From contig CP144172.1 in assembly GCA_039636865.1 (NCBI GenBank), positions 2,790,001 to 2,854,000 of the forward strand: DNA of 64,000 bases, given 5' to 3'. This DNA comes from Dermatophilaceae bacterium Sec6.4. Lineage in GTDB: Bacteria; Actinomycetota; Actinomycetes; Actinomycetales; Dermatophilaceae. A model generated the notes under the pieces. It worked only from the letters and a program-made list of their open reading frames with translations, searched no databases and was not told the DNA's origin. Positions 27,976 through 35,607 of this stretch are shown here, in pieces (the stretch's first letter is position 1; the number at the start of each line of letters is the position of its first letter). Position numbers and translations under genes: made by a program.

Positions 27976-29181
27976 ATGACAGAAACGCAACCCCTGCCTC
28001 TCGATAACTTACGAGTCGTCGAACTCGGTCAGTTATTGGCCGGGCCGTTCTGCGGGCAGCTCCTCGGCGACTTCGGCGCGGAAGTGATCAAGGTCGAAGA
28101 TCCAGGGCGCGGTGATCCCATGCGTGAATGGGGCCGCGAGAAGCCGTACGGAAAATCACTGTGGTGGCCGGTCGTCGCTCGCAACAAGAAATCAGTCACG
28201 GCGAATCTGAGAACGCCCGAGGGGCAGGACATCGTCCGCAAGCTTGTGGCATCAGCCGACATCCTCGTGGAGAACTTTCGGCCAGGGACACTCGAGCGCT
28301 GGGGTCTGTCGCCAGACGAACTATGGGCAATCAATCCCGGTCTGGTCATCACCCGAGTGACGGGCTTCGGTCAGACGGGTCCCTACTCGCAGCAAGCCGG
28401 CTACGGATCTATCGGCGAAGCGATGGGTGGCATTCGCTACGTCACCGGTGACCCCGACCGGCCGCCGGCACGAACCGGCATATCTCTCGGAGATTCACTC
28501 GCAGCAGTGTTCGCGTGCCTGGGCACGCTGGTCGCTATCCATCAGCGCGGCCGCAGCGGTAGGGGTCAGCTCGTCGATTCGGCCATCTACGAGGCAGTGC
28601 TGTCGATGATGGAGTCGATGTTGCCGGAATGGCAGATAGCGGGCTACCAGCGTGAGCGCACCGGCGCGACCCTTCCCAACGTGTCCCCCAGCAACGTGTA
28701 TCCCACGGCTGATGGTGACCTGATCCTGGTGGCGGCCAATCAGGACAGCGTGTTCGGCCGCCTTACCGAGGTGATGGAACGCCCGGACCTGGCCACGGAC
28801 GAGCGGTACGCCACCCACACCTCGCGAGGCGCTCACATGGAAGAACTGGACGGGCTCATCGCCGAGTGGACATCGACCGTGACCGCCGACGACCTGCTGA
28901 AGAAGATGCATGCGGGCGGGGTGCCGGCCGGCCGTATCTTCCGCGTGAAGGACATGTTTGCCGACCCGCACTTCGACGCACGTGAAGCAATCGTGCGGCT
29001 ACCGCACCCCGACTTCGGCGAGTTCGCGATGCACAATGTCGCGCCTCGCCTGTCGCAGACCCCAGGGAGGGTCCGCCATGTAGGGCCCGCACTCGGAGAA
29101 CACAACCAAGAGATCTACCACGACATGCTGGGGATGAGCGACGACGAAATGTCGACGCTGCGTTCCTCCGGCATTATCTGA
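27976..29181 (+). CDS. CaiB/BaiF type III CoA-transferase
   Basis: A 401-residue protein from the ATG at 27976 (MTETQPLPLDN); a start 15 codons earlier is possible. The N-terminus LRVVELGQLLAGPFCGQLLGDFGAEVIKVE is the family signature; AKGRxDI-like ENFRPGTLERWGL and ITRVTGFGQTGPYSQQAGYG follow. Type III transferases move CoA between a thioester donor and a carboxylic acid. The human homolog SUGCT uses glutarate and hydroxymethylglutarate, relevant because an HMG-CoA-lyase-like gene closes this operon. First gene of the operon; 9 nt before hyuA. Confidence 0.92.
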   Translation: MTETQPLPLDNLRVVELGQLLAGPFCGQLLGDFGAEVIKVEDPGRGDPMREWGREKPYGKSLWWPVVARNKKSVTANLRTPEGQDIVRKLVASADILVENFRPGTLERWGLSPDELWAINPGLVITRVTGFGQTGPYSQQAGYGSIGEAMGGIRYVTGDPDRPPARTGISLGDSLAAVFACLGTLVAIHQRGRSGRGQLVDSAIYEAVLSMMESMLPEWQIAGYQRERTGATLPNVSPSNVYPTADGDLILVAANQDSVFGRLTEVMERPDLATDERYATHTSRGAHMEELDGLIAEWTSTVTADDLLKKMHAGGVPAGRIFRVKDMFADPHFDAREAIVRLPHPDFGEFAMHNVAPRLSQTPGRVRHVGPALGEHNQEIYHDMLGMSDDEMSTLRSSGII

Positions 29182-29190
29182 GGAGCCTGT

Positions 29191-31272
29191 ATGACATACC
29201 GACTCGGCGTCGATGTGGGCGGAACGTTCACCGACCTCCTGTTGATCAACGAAGACACCGGAGAGACCTTCCGGGAGAAAACCCCGTCAACACCCGAGGA
29301 CCAGTCGATCGGCGTGCTCCGCGGCGTGCAGCAGGTTTGCAAGGACGCAGGCGTAGAACTGCGTGAGATCAGATCTTTGCTGCACGGCACCACGGTGGCC
29401 ACCAACGCGGTCTTGGAAGGCAAGGGCGCCCGCGTCGGCCTGGTGACCACCGACGGGTTCCGTCAGGTGTTACAGATCGCCCGCTCCTTCGTGCCGGGAG
29501 GGCTGGCCGGTTGGATCATCTGGCCCAAACCGGAGCCGCTGGCCGCACTCGAAGACACCGTCGAAGTCATCGAACGCGTCGGCGCCGACGGCAACGTTGT
29601 CACCGAGCTCGACGAAAACGACGTCCGCGCCAAGTTGGGACGGCTGCGAGGTCAGGGCATCGAAGCGCTGGCCGTCTGTCTGATCAACTCCTACGCGAAC
29701 GCCCAGCACGAGCAGCGCATCGGTGAGATCGCTGCTGAAGAGCTACCGGGCATCAGGGTGTCGCTGTCCTCTTCGGTCCTGCCGGAGTTGCGCGAGTACG
29801 AGCGCGCGATCACGACGGTCGCCAATGCGTATGTGCAGCCACAAGTCGCCAGCTACGTCGCGCATCTCGAGTCCCAACTCAAGGAGGTCGGAGTCACCGG
29901 CAGGTTGTACGTGCTGCGTAGTGACGGCGGCCTGGTCTCCGCTGGGGCCGCGAAGGACAATCCGGTCGCGATGCTCATGTCGGGCCCCGCCGGTGGAGTC
30001 ACCGGCGCAGTCTGGGTCGCTGAAGAGACTGGCAACGAAGACTTCCTGACCTTCGATATGGGCGGGACCTCCACCGATGTCGCCCTGGTGCAGGGTCTGA
30101 CGCCTCGCATCGGCCGCGAGACGACGGTCGCAGACCTGAAGGTGCGCGCAACCTCGGTCCAGGTGCAAACCGTAGGGGCGGGTGGTGGGTCGATTGCGCA
30201 CGTACCTCAACTGACTCAAGCGTTGCGGGTAGGACCGCAGTCCGCAGGCGCGTCGCCCGGGCCGGCGGCCTACGCAGCGGGTGGGACGGAACCCACGGTC
30301 ACCGATGCAAACATCGTCCTGGGGTACCTGCCGACCGACCTCGCCGGCGGCGAGGTCACTCTCGATCGGGAAGCAGCATTCGCCGCCGTCAAAACAATCG
30401 CAGACGCCACCGGGCTCGGCTCCGTCGAAGCGGCAGCCGAGGGCATCGTCAAGATCGTCAACGAGAACATGCTCGGCGGACTCCGGCTCGTCTCGGTGCA
30501 ACAGGGTTTCGATCCGCGTGAATTTGCGCTGGTTGCCTACGGTGGAGCGGGTCCGCTGCACGCCAATGCCATCGGCAGGCTCACCGGGTCGTGGCCGGTG
30601 ATCATTCCGCCGTCACCAGGGGTGCTGTGTGCACTGGGAGACGCGACCACCGGTCTGCGTGATGAGGCGGTCCGCACCCTGGTCCGTAAATTCAGTGACC
30701 TCAGTGACGACATATTGATCGAGATTCTGGCCGAACTTGCCGCCGCGGCCCGGGTGTCTTTGGACGACGAGGGCGTCGACTCCTCTGACCAGAAGGTCAG
30801 CTACTCCGCAGACCTGCGTTATCACGGTCAAGGCTTCGAGATTCCGGTCAGCATCGACATCGACGCCTTCGACAGTGACGGTGCCGGTATCGACAGCCTG
30901 CGGGCAGCCTTCGATGCCGAGCACGAGCGGCTGTTCTCGTTCCTGCTCAGCAACGAGCAGGAACTGGTGACGGTGCGCGCGACAGTAAGCGGTCCACGAC
31001 CCGACTTCGCCGCGGCCATCCTCGACGAGGGCGGCACCGACCCCAGCGCGGCCAAGGTGTCCGATCACGAGATCTGGGTCGATGGAGCAACCGTCGAGGC
31101 CGTCATCTACGACCGGTCCCTGTTGAAGTCCGGCAACGTGATCGAAGGTGCCGCGGTGCTTACCGAGATGGACTCCACCACCTTGGTGCTGCCCGGCTAC
31201 ACCGCAACCGTCCACAGCAGCGGAAGTCTGCTCATCCGACCCAGTGACGCTGACCAGAACAAGGAGGGCTGA
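29191..31272 (+). CDS. hyuA: Hydantoinase/oxoprolinase subunit A (HyuA)
   Basis: A 693-residue ATP-dependent amidohydrolase subunit. The N-terminal hydantoinase_A fold starts with GVDVGGTFTDLLLI; LLHGTTVATNAVLEGKGARVGLVTT and FLTFDMGGTSTDVALV are the phosphate-binding motifs of the ASKHA-type core. With HyuB it opens cyclic amides such as N-methylhydantoin or 5-oxoproline at the expense of ATP. It is 3 nt upstream of hyuB. Related complexes also act as carboxylases of ketones, so substrate assignment is open. Confidence 0.92.
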   Translation: MTYRLGVDVGGTFTDLLLINEDTGETFREKTPSTPEDQSIGVLRGVQQVCKDAGVELREIRSLLHGTTVATNAVLEGKGARVGLVTTDGFRQVLQIARSFVPGGLAGWIIWPKPEPLAALEDTVEVIERVGADGNVVTELDENDVRAKLGRLRGQGIEALAVCLINSYANAQHEQRIGEIAAEELPGIRVSLSSSVLPELREYERAITTVANAYVQPQVASYVAHLESQLKEVGVTGRLYVLRSDGGLVSAGAAKDNPVAMLMSGPAGGVTGAVWVAEETGNEDFLTFDMGGTSTDVALVQGLTPRIGRETTVADLKVRATSVQVQTVGAGGGSIAHVPQLTQALRVGPQSAGASPGPAAYAAGGTEPTVTDANIVLGYLPTDLAGGEVTLDREAAFAAVKTIADATGLGSVEAAAEGIVKIVNENMLGGLRLVSVQQGFDPREFALVAYGGAGPLHANAIGRLTGSWPVIIPPSPGVLCALGDATTGLRDEAVRTLVRKFSDLSDDILIEILAELAAAARVSLDDEGVDSSDQKVSYSADLRYHGQGFEIPVSIDIDAFDSDGAGIDSLRAAFDAEHERLFSFLLSNEQELVTVRATVSGPRPDFAAAILDEGGTDPSAAKVSDHEIWVDGATVEAVIYDRSLLKSGNVIEGAAVLTEMDSTTLVLPGYTATVHSSGSLLIRPSDADQNKEG

Positions 31273-31275
31273 GAG

Positions 31276-33150
31276 ATGGCACGTTTGATCGAAACTGCGA
31301 CCGAACCGCTGAAGCCGGTGGAGGTGGACCTGGTCACCCTCGACCTGGTCGAGAACGGCTTGCGCAATGCCCGGTACGAGATGGATGAGGTGCTGTTCCG
31401 GACCGCCCTGTCCCCTGGCATTCGAGAGCAACACGACGAGTTCCCGTTGATCGGCGATCCCGAGGGAAAGATGGTCGTCGGACAGTTCGGACTCTCGATT
31501 CCGGACTTCCTGAAGAACTTCGAGGGCGACATCGAAGAGGGCGACGTCCTGTTGACCTCGGACCCATACTCGTGCGGCGCGGCGATCAGCCACGCCAATG
31601 ACTGGCTCATCGTGATGCCGATCTATTTCGAGGGTCGCATCATGGGATGGTCCTCGATGTTCGGGCACATGTCTGATGTCGGCGGCAAGACACCGGCGTC
31701 GATGCCTACCGATGCCCGCACCATCTTCGAGGAAGGGGTGGTGATACCGCCGTTCAAGATCTACAAGAACGGCGTCCTGGCCGAGGACTCGCTGCGCATC
31801 ATCCTCAACCAGGTGCGCAAACCTGATTGGAACCGTGCCGACCTGAACGGCTTGGTCGCCGCCTGCCGCACGGCATCGCGACGGGTGCAGGAAATGTGTG
31901 CCCGGTTCGGCGCAGAGACCTACGCCTCTGCGCTCGATGCGCTCTTGGACCGCAACTACCGGGCCATGAAGTCGCTGCTCCGAATGGTGTTCAAGGAGGG
32001 CGAGACCCTCTCCTTCACCGACTACATCTGCGACGACGGTGTGGGCTACGGGCCCTACAAGCTCTGCATGAGCTTGACCCGCACGGGCGACAAGGTACTG
32101 CTGGACCTGACCGGGAGCAGCCCCCAGGCAGCAGGACCGATCAACTACTACATCAACGAGAACCTGATCCGGATGTTCTTCGGGATCTACATGATCACCG
32201 TGGCTGATCCGCAGATTTTGTGGAACGACGGCTTCTACCCGCTCATCGATGTCGAGATCCCAGAGGATTCCTTCTGGCGGCCGAAATACCCTGCCGCTCT
32301 CAATGCTCGTAACCACGGCATCGGTCGGGTTTTCGACCTGTTCGGCGGCTTGCTAGGACAGACGAACCCAGACCTGTTGAACGCGGCCGGGTTCTCCTCC
32401 TCCCCGCACTTCATGTTCTCCGGCAACTACACGACGGGCGAACGCAAGGGTGAATGGTTCCAGCTCTACTCCATCGGCTTCGGTGGGATCCCCGGTCGCC
32501 CGATCGGTGACGGCCCGGACGGCCACTCACTATGGCCTTCCTTCGTCAACATTCCGTGTGAATATCTCGAGTCGTACTACCCGCTGCGGATCGACCGTTG
32601 GGAGACGGTCAGTGACACCGGCGGTGCAGGCCTGCACCGCGGCGGCAACGGCGTCGACGTCGTCTACCGATTCCTCGAGGCGGGCACCATCGCGATCCAC
32701 GACGACCGCTGGCTGACCTACCCCTGGGGAGTCAACGGCGGTGAGCCCGGAGCGCGCGGACGCAAATGGATCGTGCGAGCGGACGGCACCACCGAGATCG
32801 TCGCGAGCAAGGTCACCGGACTACAGGTGTACCCCGACGACGTCCTGCATTTCGTGACGTGGGGTGGCGGCGGCTGGGGCGACCCGATGGCCCGGGACCC
32901 CGAACTCGTCGCACTGGAAATCCGTCGCGGTCTGGTGACCAGCGACGGCGCGCGCCGGTACGGCGTTGTCTGTGACGCGGACGGGAGCGTCGACGACGGC
33001 GCGACTGAGCAGCTACGTACGCAGCTGCGTGCCGGACGACCCGACCCGTTGCCGACCTTCGACATGGGTCCCCCTCTGGAGACGATCCTGGCTCGCTGCG
33101 AGGAGGAGACCGGGCTACCCGCTCCGAAGCCGCCGGTGCCCATGCTCTAG
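31276..33150 (+). CDS. hyuB: Hydantoinase/oxoprolinase subunit B (HyuB)
   Basis: A 624-residue partner of HyuA. Family features include FRTALSPGIREQHDEFPL, GDVLLTSDPYSCGAAISHAND and the C-terminal metal-site region TGLQVYPDDVLHFVTWGGGGWGDP. The start has GGAGGG just upstream (in the hyuA end). Together with HyuA it forms the ring-opening enzyme of the cluster. Confidence 0.92.
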   Translation: MARLIETATEPLKPVEVDLVTLDLVENGLRNARYEMDEVLFRTALSPGIREQHDEFPLIGDPEGKMVVGQFGLSIPDFLKNFEGDIEEGDVLLTSDPYSCGAAISHANDWLIVMPIYFEGRIMGWSSMFGHMSDVGGKTPASMPTDARTIFEEGVVIPPFKIYKNGVLAEDSLRIILNQVRKPDWNRADLNGLVAACRTASRRVQEMCARFGAETYASALDALLDRNYRAMKSLLRMVFKEGETLSFTDYICDDGVGYGPYKLCMSLTRTGDKVLLDLTGSSPQAAGPINYYINENLIRMFFGIYMITVADPQILWNDGFYPLIDVEIPEDSFWRPKYPAALNARNHGIGRVFDLFGGLLGQTNPDLLNAAGFSSSPHFMFSGNYTTGERKGEWFQLYSIGFGGIPGRPIGDGPDGHSLWPSFVNIPCEYLESYYPLRIDRWETVSDTGGAGLHRGGNGVDVVYRFLEAGTIAIHDDRWLTYPWGVNGGEPGARGRKWIVRADGTTEIVASKVTGLQVYPDDVLHFVTWGGGGWGDPMARDPELVALEIRRGLVTSDGARRYGVVCDADGSVDDGATEQLRTQLRAGRPDPLPTFDMGPPLETILARCEEETGLPAPKPPVPML

Positions 33151-33208
33151 TTCGCCATGCCCTGGTCCGTTGGTGTTCCAGTCCGCCGCACTTTTCAAGA
33201 GGAGCAGT

Positions 33209-33823
33209 ATGCAGTCGTCATTCGCCGATGGATTCGCCGGACGTCTCACTCCGGGGCGCCGTCCGGTGGTGCTGGCCATCGACATGATGCGTGCCTACTT
33301 CGATGAGGAGAGTCCCTTCTGTCTGCCGTCGACAGATTGCCTTGATGCCGCGAGCCGCGTCCTGGACACGGCCCGAGACGTCGGGGCGCTGGTCGTCCAT
33401 ACCCGGGTGGAGTACGGGGCGGGCGGGGTTGATGCCGGTGTCTTTCTACGAAAAGTCGGCGGACTGGGCAGCCTCATCGGCCCGGGGCCGATGGGTGAGC
33501 TGATGCCTCAGGTCGCTCCGGTAGAGGGTGAGCTCGTCGTCGTGAAGCAGTATGCCAGCGCCTTTTTCGGCACGTCCCTGGTCTCGACGTTGGTTGCAGC
33601 CGGGGTGGACACCGTTGTCATCCTGGGCGTCAGTACCAGCGGTTGCGTGCGCGCGAGCGCAGTTGACGCGCTGCAGTACGGGTTCGTGCCGCTGGTCGTC
33701 CGGCAGGCCGTCGCCGATCGAGACGAGGGCCCGCATGAGGCGAATCTCTACGACCTGCAAGCCAAGTACGCCGAGGTGCTGGACGAAGAGACCGTGATTG
33801 CGTATCTGAAGGAGGGTCAGTGA
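33209..33823 (+). CDS. Isochorismatase-fold cysteine hydrolase (N-carbamoylsarcosine amidase-like)
   Basis: A 204-residue protein from the ATG at 33209, which has AGAGGAG at ideal spacing. The catalytic triad of the family is visible: Asp25 in VVLAIDMMRAYF, Lys113 in VVKQYASAFFG, Cys146 in GVSTSGCVRASAVDA. Relatives hydrolyse N-carbamoylsarcosine, nicotinamide or ureidoacrylate. Following HyuAB it is the natural candidate for removing the amide or carbamoyl nitrogen released by ring opening. Its stop overlaps the GTG of the lyase gene. Confidence 0.88.
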   Translation: MQSSFADGFAGRLTPGRRPVVLAIDMMRAYFDEESPFCLPSTDCLDAASRVLDTARDVGALVVHTRVEYGAGGVDAGVFLRKVGGLGSLIGPGPMGELMPQVAPVEGELVVVKQYASAFFGTSLVSTLVAAGVDTVVILGVSTSGCVRASAVDALQYGFVPLVVRQAVADRDEGPHEANLYDLQAKYAEVLDEETVIAYLKEGQ

Positions 33824-34776
33824 GCACCGCACCGGTCGCATCGGAGCCCCCGGATCGTCATGGAATCGCTATCTGCGAGGTGTCGCCGCGCGACGGCCTG
33901 CAGAACGAGGACGTCCTGGTCTCGACCGCGGACAAGGTCGAACTGATCCGACGGGCCGTTCACGCGGGCGCCCGCAGGGTGGAGGCCACCAGCTTTGTAC
34001 ACCCCGGCCGGGTCCCTCAGATGGCCGATGCCGAGGACGTGATGGCTGCGGTACCGCGTGACAACGGTGTCAGCTACGCGGGCCTGGTCATGAACGCGCG
34101 TGGCCTCGATCGAGCCGTGGCGGCCGGGGTCGACGAGGTCAACCTCGTCGTGGTCGCTACCGATACCTTCTGTCAGCGCAACCAGGGCATGACCACAGCG
34201 CAAGCCTGTGATGTGGCCGGTGACCTGGTGGCGCGAGCTCGGGAGCAGGGCCTGTTCACCACAGTCACCATTGGTGCTGCTTTCGGCTGCCCGTTCGAGG
34301 GCGAAGTCTCTCTCGACAGGCTGGACCAGGTGTTGAAGAAGGTCATCCAGACCGGGCCGGACGAACTGGCTCTCGCGGACACGATCGGCGTGGCCGTGCC
34401 GTCGGACATCACCACCCGGATCGGCCGAGCGGCCGAACTCCGCAGGGCCGGCACGCCTCTGAGGTTGCATCTGCACGACACTCGCCATACCGGTGTTGCC
34501 AATGCCGTCGCAGCGATCAACGCCGGGGTCTCGGTGCTGGATGCCAGCATCGGCGGAACGGGCGGGTGCCCGTTCGCGCCGAACGCCACTGGAAATGTGG
34601 CCACCGAGGATCTGGTCTACCTCTTCGACCGGATGGGCGTACGCACTGGACTCGACCTGGCACGGTTGACCGAGGCAGTCCAGTGGCTGGAGGTGCGCCT
34701 CGGCAAATCCCTGCCGGGCGCCCTGCTACGCGCCGGCGCATTCCCAATGATCGACCCCGATCAACGCTCAGCTTGA
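33820..34776 (+). CDS. HMG-CoA-lyase-like enzyme (DRE-TIM family)
   Basis: A 318-residue TIM-barrel lyase. SPRDGLQNE carries the Asp and Arg of the DRE-TIM active site; RLHLHDTRHTGVANA has the metal-binding histidines; GGCPFAPNATGNVATED contains the catalytic Cys (about residue 250) of hydroxymethylglutaryl-CoA lyases. It would split HMG-CoA or a related acyl-CoA into acetyl-CoA (or pyruvate/propionyl-CoA) and a ketoacid. The GTG start overlaps the upstream hydrolase by 4 nt. Last gene of the operon. Confidence 0.9.
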   Translation: MSTAPVASEPPDRHGIAICEVSPRDGLQNEDVLVSTADKVELIRRAVHAGARRVEATSFVHPGRVPQMADAEDVMAAVPRDNGVSYAGLVMNARGLDRAVAAGVDEVNLVVVATDTFCQRNQGMTTAQACDVAGDLVARAREQGLFTTVTIGAAFGCPFEGEVSLDRLDQVLKKVIQTGPDELALADTIGVAVPSDITTRIGRAAELRRAGTPLRLHLHDTRHTGVANAVAAINAGVSVLDASIGGTGGCPFAPNATGNVATEDLVYLFDRMGVRTGLDLARLTEAVQWLEVRLGKSLPGALLRAGAFPMIDPDQRSA

Positions 34777-34998
34777 AAACAAAGTGTCGAAGCGTCGCGG
34801 GAGATCTGAGCGAGTCGTCCTGGATTCGAGCAAGATTTCTCTCCTCGGTCACTCCAACTCGCCCCGATCACCGGTCGTGTTGGGACGTCAGACCATTGCT
34901 CGTTCGGAGTCAGCAAACTGTTGTTGAGGTCTCGCCCAGGGGATGAGACATAAGACGCTGAGGGGTTGGGAGGCTTCGGTGTCTCACGTCGAGCCCTT

Positions 34999-35607
34999 TT
35001 AGATTTTGTCCTGGGGGATGTCTTTGGGGTCTGTGCCCCAGGTGGTGCGGCTGGTCCGGGTGATGCGTAGTCCCGCCGCGGCCGTGGCTTCTGGGAAACC
35101 GGTTGGCGTCCGCCGGAAGTGTTCGGTGAACTTTCGTGCTAGGACAGCGGATCCGAGAAGTGGCACGGCGAGGACGGCCAGGTTGCCCGGTTGGTGGTGA
35201 CGCACCGCCATCACCAGTAGTAGTAGCGCTGCGAGGCCGACCAGCACCAGGACGAGTCCACGATGAAACCTCGCTGCCTCTGAGTGCGGCCATGGCTGAG
35301 TGGGGCGGGTAACTTCCCGGCCATGGGATGAGGTGGTGCAGCTGGCCTTGACCGGGCACGAGTTGCACACCGACGGTTTGGCTCGGTAGTACATGAGCTG
35401 CTGCCGCTCGTCGAACGATATGGGCCACAGCATCTGATCCTGTGGGCATGCCCACGCGTCGTGCTGTGGGTGGTACCGGAACCCCGCGGTGCGGTACCGG
35501 TCGGCTCGGGAGTTGCTGTGCTGTGCCAGTTTGTCCAGGATTCCCGCGAGGACCAGGAGAGCGGTGGCATACCCGGAGAACAGCGCAACCTCAGTAGAGA
35601 CGCTCAC
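34999..35607 (-). CDS. Membrane protein with Cys-rich motif, overlapping the nitric oxide reductase gene
   Basis: A 202-residue protein starting at the GTG at 35607, which overlaps the norB stop by 4 nt (GTGA). Layout: one N-terminal membrane helix (VALFSGYATALLVLAGIL), a cytoplasmic block FRYHPQHDAWACPQDQMLWP then YYRAKPSVCNSCPVKASC, then two membrane helices (LVLVLVGLAALLLLVMAV and LAVLAVPLLGSAVLA). The block with CP..D..L...Y.A....C..CP.K..C resembles the C-terminal zinc-ribbon of IS1182-type transposases, an unexpected setting. Tight coupling with norB suggests a role in NO reductase assembly, metal supply or sensing. Confidence 0.75.
   Translation of the reverse strand: MSVSTEVALFSGYATALLVLAGILDKLAQHSNSRADRYRTAGFRYHPQHDAWACPQDQMLWPISFDERQQLMYYRAKPSVCNSCPVKASCTTSSHGREVTRPTQPWPHSEAARFHRGLVLVLVGLAALLLLVMAVRHHQPGNLAVLAVPLLGSAVLARKFTEHFRRTPTGFPEATAAAGLRITRTSRTTWGTDPKDIPQDKI

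Noticed and set aside
30613..32316. Very long minus-strand open frame opposite hyuA and hyuB
   Set aside because: Composition (His, Val, Gln rich, no family similarity) and full overlap with two well-supported genes mark it as an antisense shadow of high-GC coding DNA.
34943..34984. GAGACA/TGTCTC inverted repeat as terminator between the catabolic cluster and the norB operon
   Set aside because: Six-base stem with a loop of about 30 nt and no inner pairing; too weak.
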